Positions 36,901-39,900 of a stretch of DNA of 64,000 nt are shown here, piece by piece. The DNA comes from Anthonomus grandis grandis (taxonomy: Eukaryota; Arthropoda; Insecta; Coleoptera; Curculionidae): contig NC_065563.1 in assembly GCF_022605725.1 (NCBI RefSeq), positions 12,736,518 through 12,800,517 on the forward strand, written 5' to 3'. A program made the translations under genes and the position numbers. The notes beneath the pieces were generated by a model, which made no database searches, was not told the origin of the DNA, and saw only the letters and a program-made list of their open reading frames with translations. Numbering within the stretch: position 1 is the first letter of the stretch; the number at the start of each line of letters is the position of its first letter.

Positions 36901-39900
36901 CGCTTTCACCATTTTACAAAGACTCCATTAAACTTAATACGACTGATTGATTGATACATATCACTAGAGAAAAATTGAATTAGCACATATGCCCGGCGTC
37001 TTCGCCATTATTTTTTTAAATCATTAATAAACTGACTTATTAATTTTTTTTTACAAGAAATGGCATATTAATTAAAAGAGTTCGGTTAGCTCCTTCTTTT
37101 ATAGTAATCCCCATAAAAATCCGTGGTCCCGTTTGAAAGTTATGGCAAATTTAATTTTACCCCGGCGCATTCACCATTTCATACACCCGACATTAGGGAC
37201 CGTCAATTTTTGCCTAGAAGTGGCAAAAATGCCGTAACAGTACTACGAGAGCAACATTTATGTAGGACATATGCCCGGCGCATCCGCCATTTTTTTTTAA
37301 ATCTTTAATAAACTGATTTTTTGATTTTTTCGTGCAAGAAATGGCATATTAATCAAAAGAGTTCGGTTAGCTCCTTCTTTTATAATAATCCCCATAAAAA
37401 TCCGTGGTCCCGTTTGAAAGTTATGGCAAATTTAATTTTACCCCGGCGCATTCACCATTTCATACACCCGACATGGAGGACCGTCAATTTTTGCCTAAAG
37501 GACGTACGTCCAGCGCTTTCGCCATTTTTTAGATCAATAGGAAATAGCATAATAATTAAAAGAGTTTATTTAATCCCTTCCTACATAATAATCGAGGATT
37601 CCGTTTTAAAAATTATAGTGACCACTTAGTTCAAAGTCCTGTATCTAAAAAACTAGTGGGTGTATCTCCATGAAACAAAAAACAATATATTCCTTAAAGT
37701 GGTCTCTAGAAATATTGTTTATAGTTCAATTTAGTCCAAGCAATATTTTTGGAAATATAGGACTTTATAGGCAGTGGTGTCCAAGGGAGACGTTTGACCG
37801 TCAAAGTGACCTCTTAGTTCAAAGTCCTCTAATTAAAAAACTGGTGGGGGTATCTGCATGAAACAAAAAGCAAAATATTCTTTAAAGTGGTCTCTAGAAA
37901 TATTGTTCATAGTTCAATTTAGTCCAAGCAATAATTTAGGAAATATTGGACTTTGTAGGCAGAGGTGTCCAAGGGAGACGTTTGACCGTCAAAGTGACGA
38001 CTCAGTTCAAAGTCTCGTATCTAAGAGACTAGTGGGAGTATCTGCATGAAACAAAAAGCAAAATATTCCTTAAAGTGGTCTCTAGAAATACTGTTTATAG
38101 TTCAAATTAGTTCAAGCAATATTTTTGGAAATATTGGACTTTGTAGGCAGTGGTGTCCAAAAGAGACGTTTGACCGTCAAAGTGACGACTCAGTTCAAAG
38201 TCTCGTATCTAAGAGACTAGTGGGAGTATTTGCATGAAACAAAAAGCAAAATATTCCTTAAAGTGGTCTCTAGAAATATTGTTTATAGTTCAATTTAGTC
38301 AAAGCAATAATTTTGGAAATATAGGACTTTGAAGGCAATGGTGTCCAAGGGAGACGTTTGACCATCAAAGTGACCTCTTAGTTCAAAGTCCTCTAATTAA
38401 AAAACTGGTGGGTGTATCTGCATGAAACAAAGAGCAAAATATTCCTTAAAGTGGTCTCTAGAAATATTGTTTATAGTTCAATTTAGTCCAAGCAATATTT
38501 TTGGAAATATTGGACTTTGTAGGCAGTGGTGTCCAAGGGAGACGTTTGACCGTCAAAGTGACCTCTTAGTTCAAAGTCCTCTAATTAAAAAACTGGTGGG
38601 TGTATCTGCATGAAACAAAAAGCAAAATATTCTTTATAGTGATCTCTAGAAATAATGTTTATAGTTCAAATTAGTTCAAGCAATATTTTTGGAAATATTG
38701 GACTTTGTAGGCAGTGGTGTCCAAGGGAGACGTTTGACCGTCAAAGTGACCTCTTAGTTCAAAGTCCTCTAATTAAAAAACTGGTGGGGGTATCTGCATG
38801 AAACAAGAAGCAAAATATTCTTTAAAGTGATCTCTAGAAATAATGTTTATAGTTCAAATTAGTTCAAGCAATATTTTTGGAAATATTGGACTTTGTAGGC
38901 AGTGGTGTCCAAGGGAGACGTTTGACCGTCAAAGTGACGACTCAGTTCAAAGTCTCGTATCTAAGAGACTAGTGGGAGTATCTGCATGAAACAAAAAGCA
39001 AAATATTCTTTAAAGTGGTCTCTAGAAATAATGTTTATAGTTCAAATTAGTTCAAGCAATATTTTTGGAAATATTTGACTTTGTAGGCAATGGTGTCCAA
39101 GGGAGACGTTTGACCGTCAAAGTGACCTCTTAGTTCAAAGTCCTCTAATTAAAAAACTGGTGGGGGTATCTGCATGAAACAAAAAGCAAAATATTCTTTA
39201 AAGTGATCTCTAGAAATAATGTTTATAGTTCAAATTAGTTCAAGCAATATTTTTGGAAATATTGGACTTTGTAGGCAGTGGTGTCCAAGGGAGACGTTTG
39301 ACCGTCAAAGTGACGACTCAGTTCAAAGTCTCGTATCTAAGAGACTAGTGGGAGTATCTGCATGAAACAAAAAGCAAAATATTCTTTAAAGTGGTCTCTA
39401 GAAATAATGTTTATAGTTCAAATTAGTTCAAGCAATATTTTTGGAAATATTTGACTTTGTAGGCAATGGTGTCCAAGGGAGACGTTTGACCGTCAAAGTG
39501 ACCTCTTAGTTCAAAGTCCTCTAATTAAAAAACTGGTGGGGGTATCTGCATGAAACAAAAAGCAAAATATTCTTTATAGTGATCTCTAGAAATAATGTTT
39601 ATAGTTCAAATTAGTTCAAGCAATATTTTTGGAAATATTGGACTTTGTAGGCAGTGGTGTCCGAGGGAGACGTTTGACCGTCAAAGTGACGACTCAGTTC
39701 AAAGTCTCGTATCTAAGAGACTAGTGGGAGTATCTCCATAAAACAAAAAGCAGAATATTCCTTAAACTGTCCTTTAGATATACTGTTTATAGTTCAAATT
39801 AGTCCAAGCAATAATTTTGGAAATATTGGACTTTTTAGGCAGTGGTGTCCAAGGGAGACGTTTGACCGTCAAAATGACGACTCAGTTCAAAGTCTCGTAT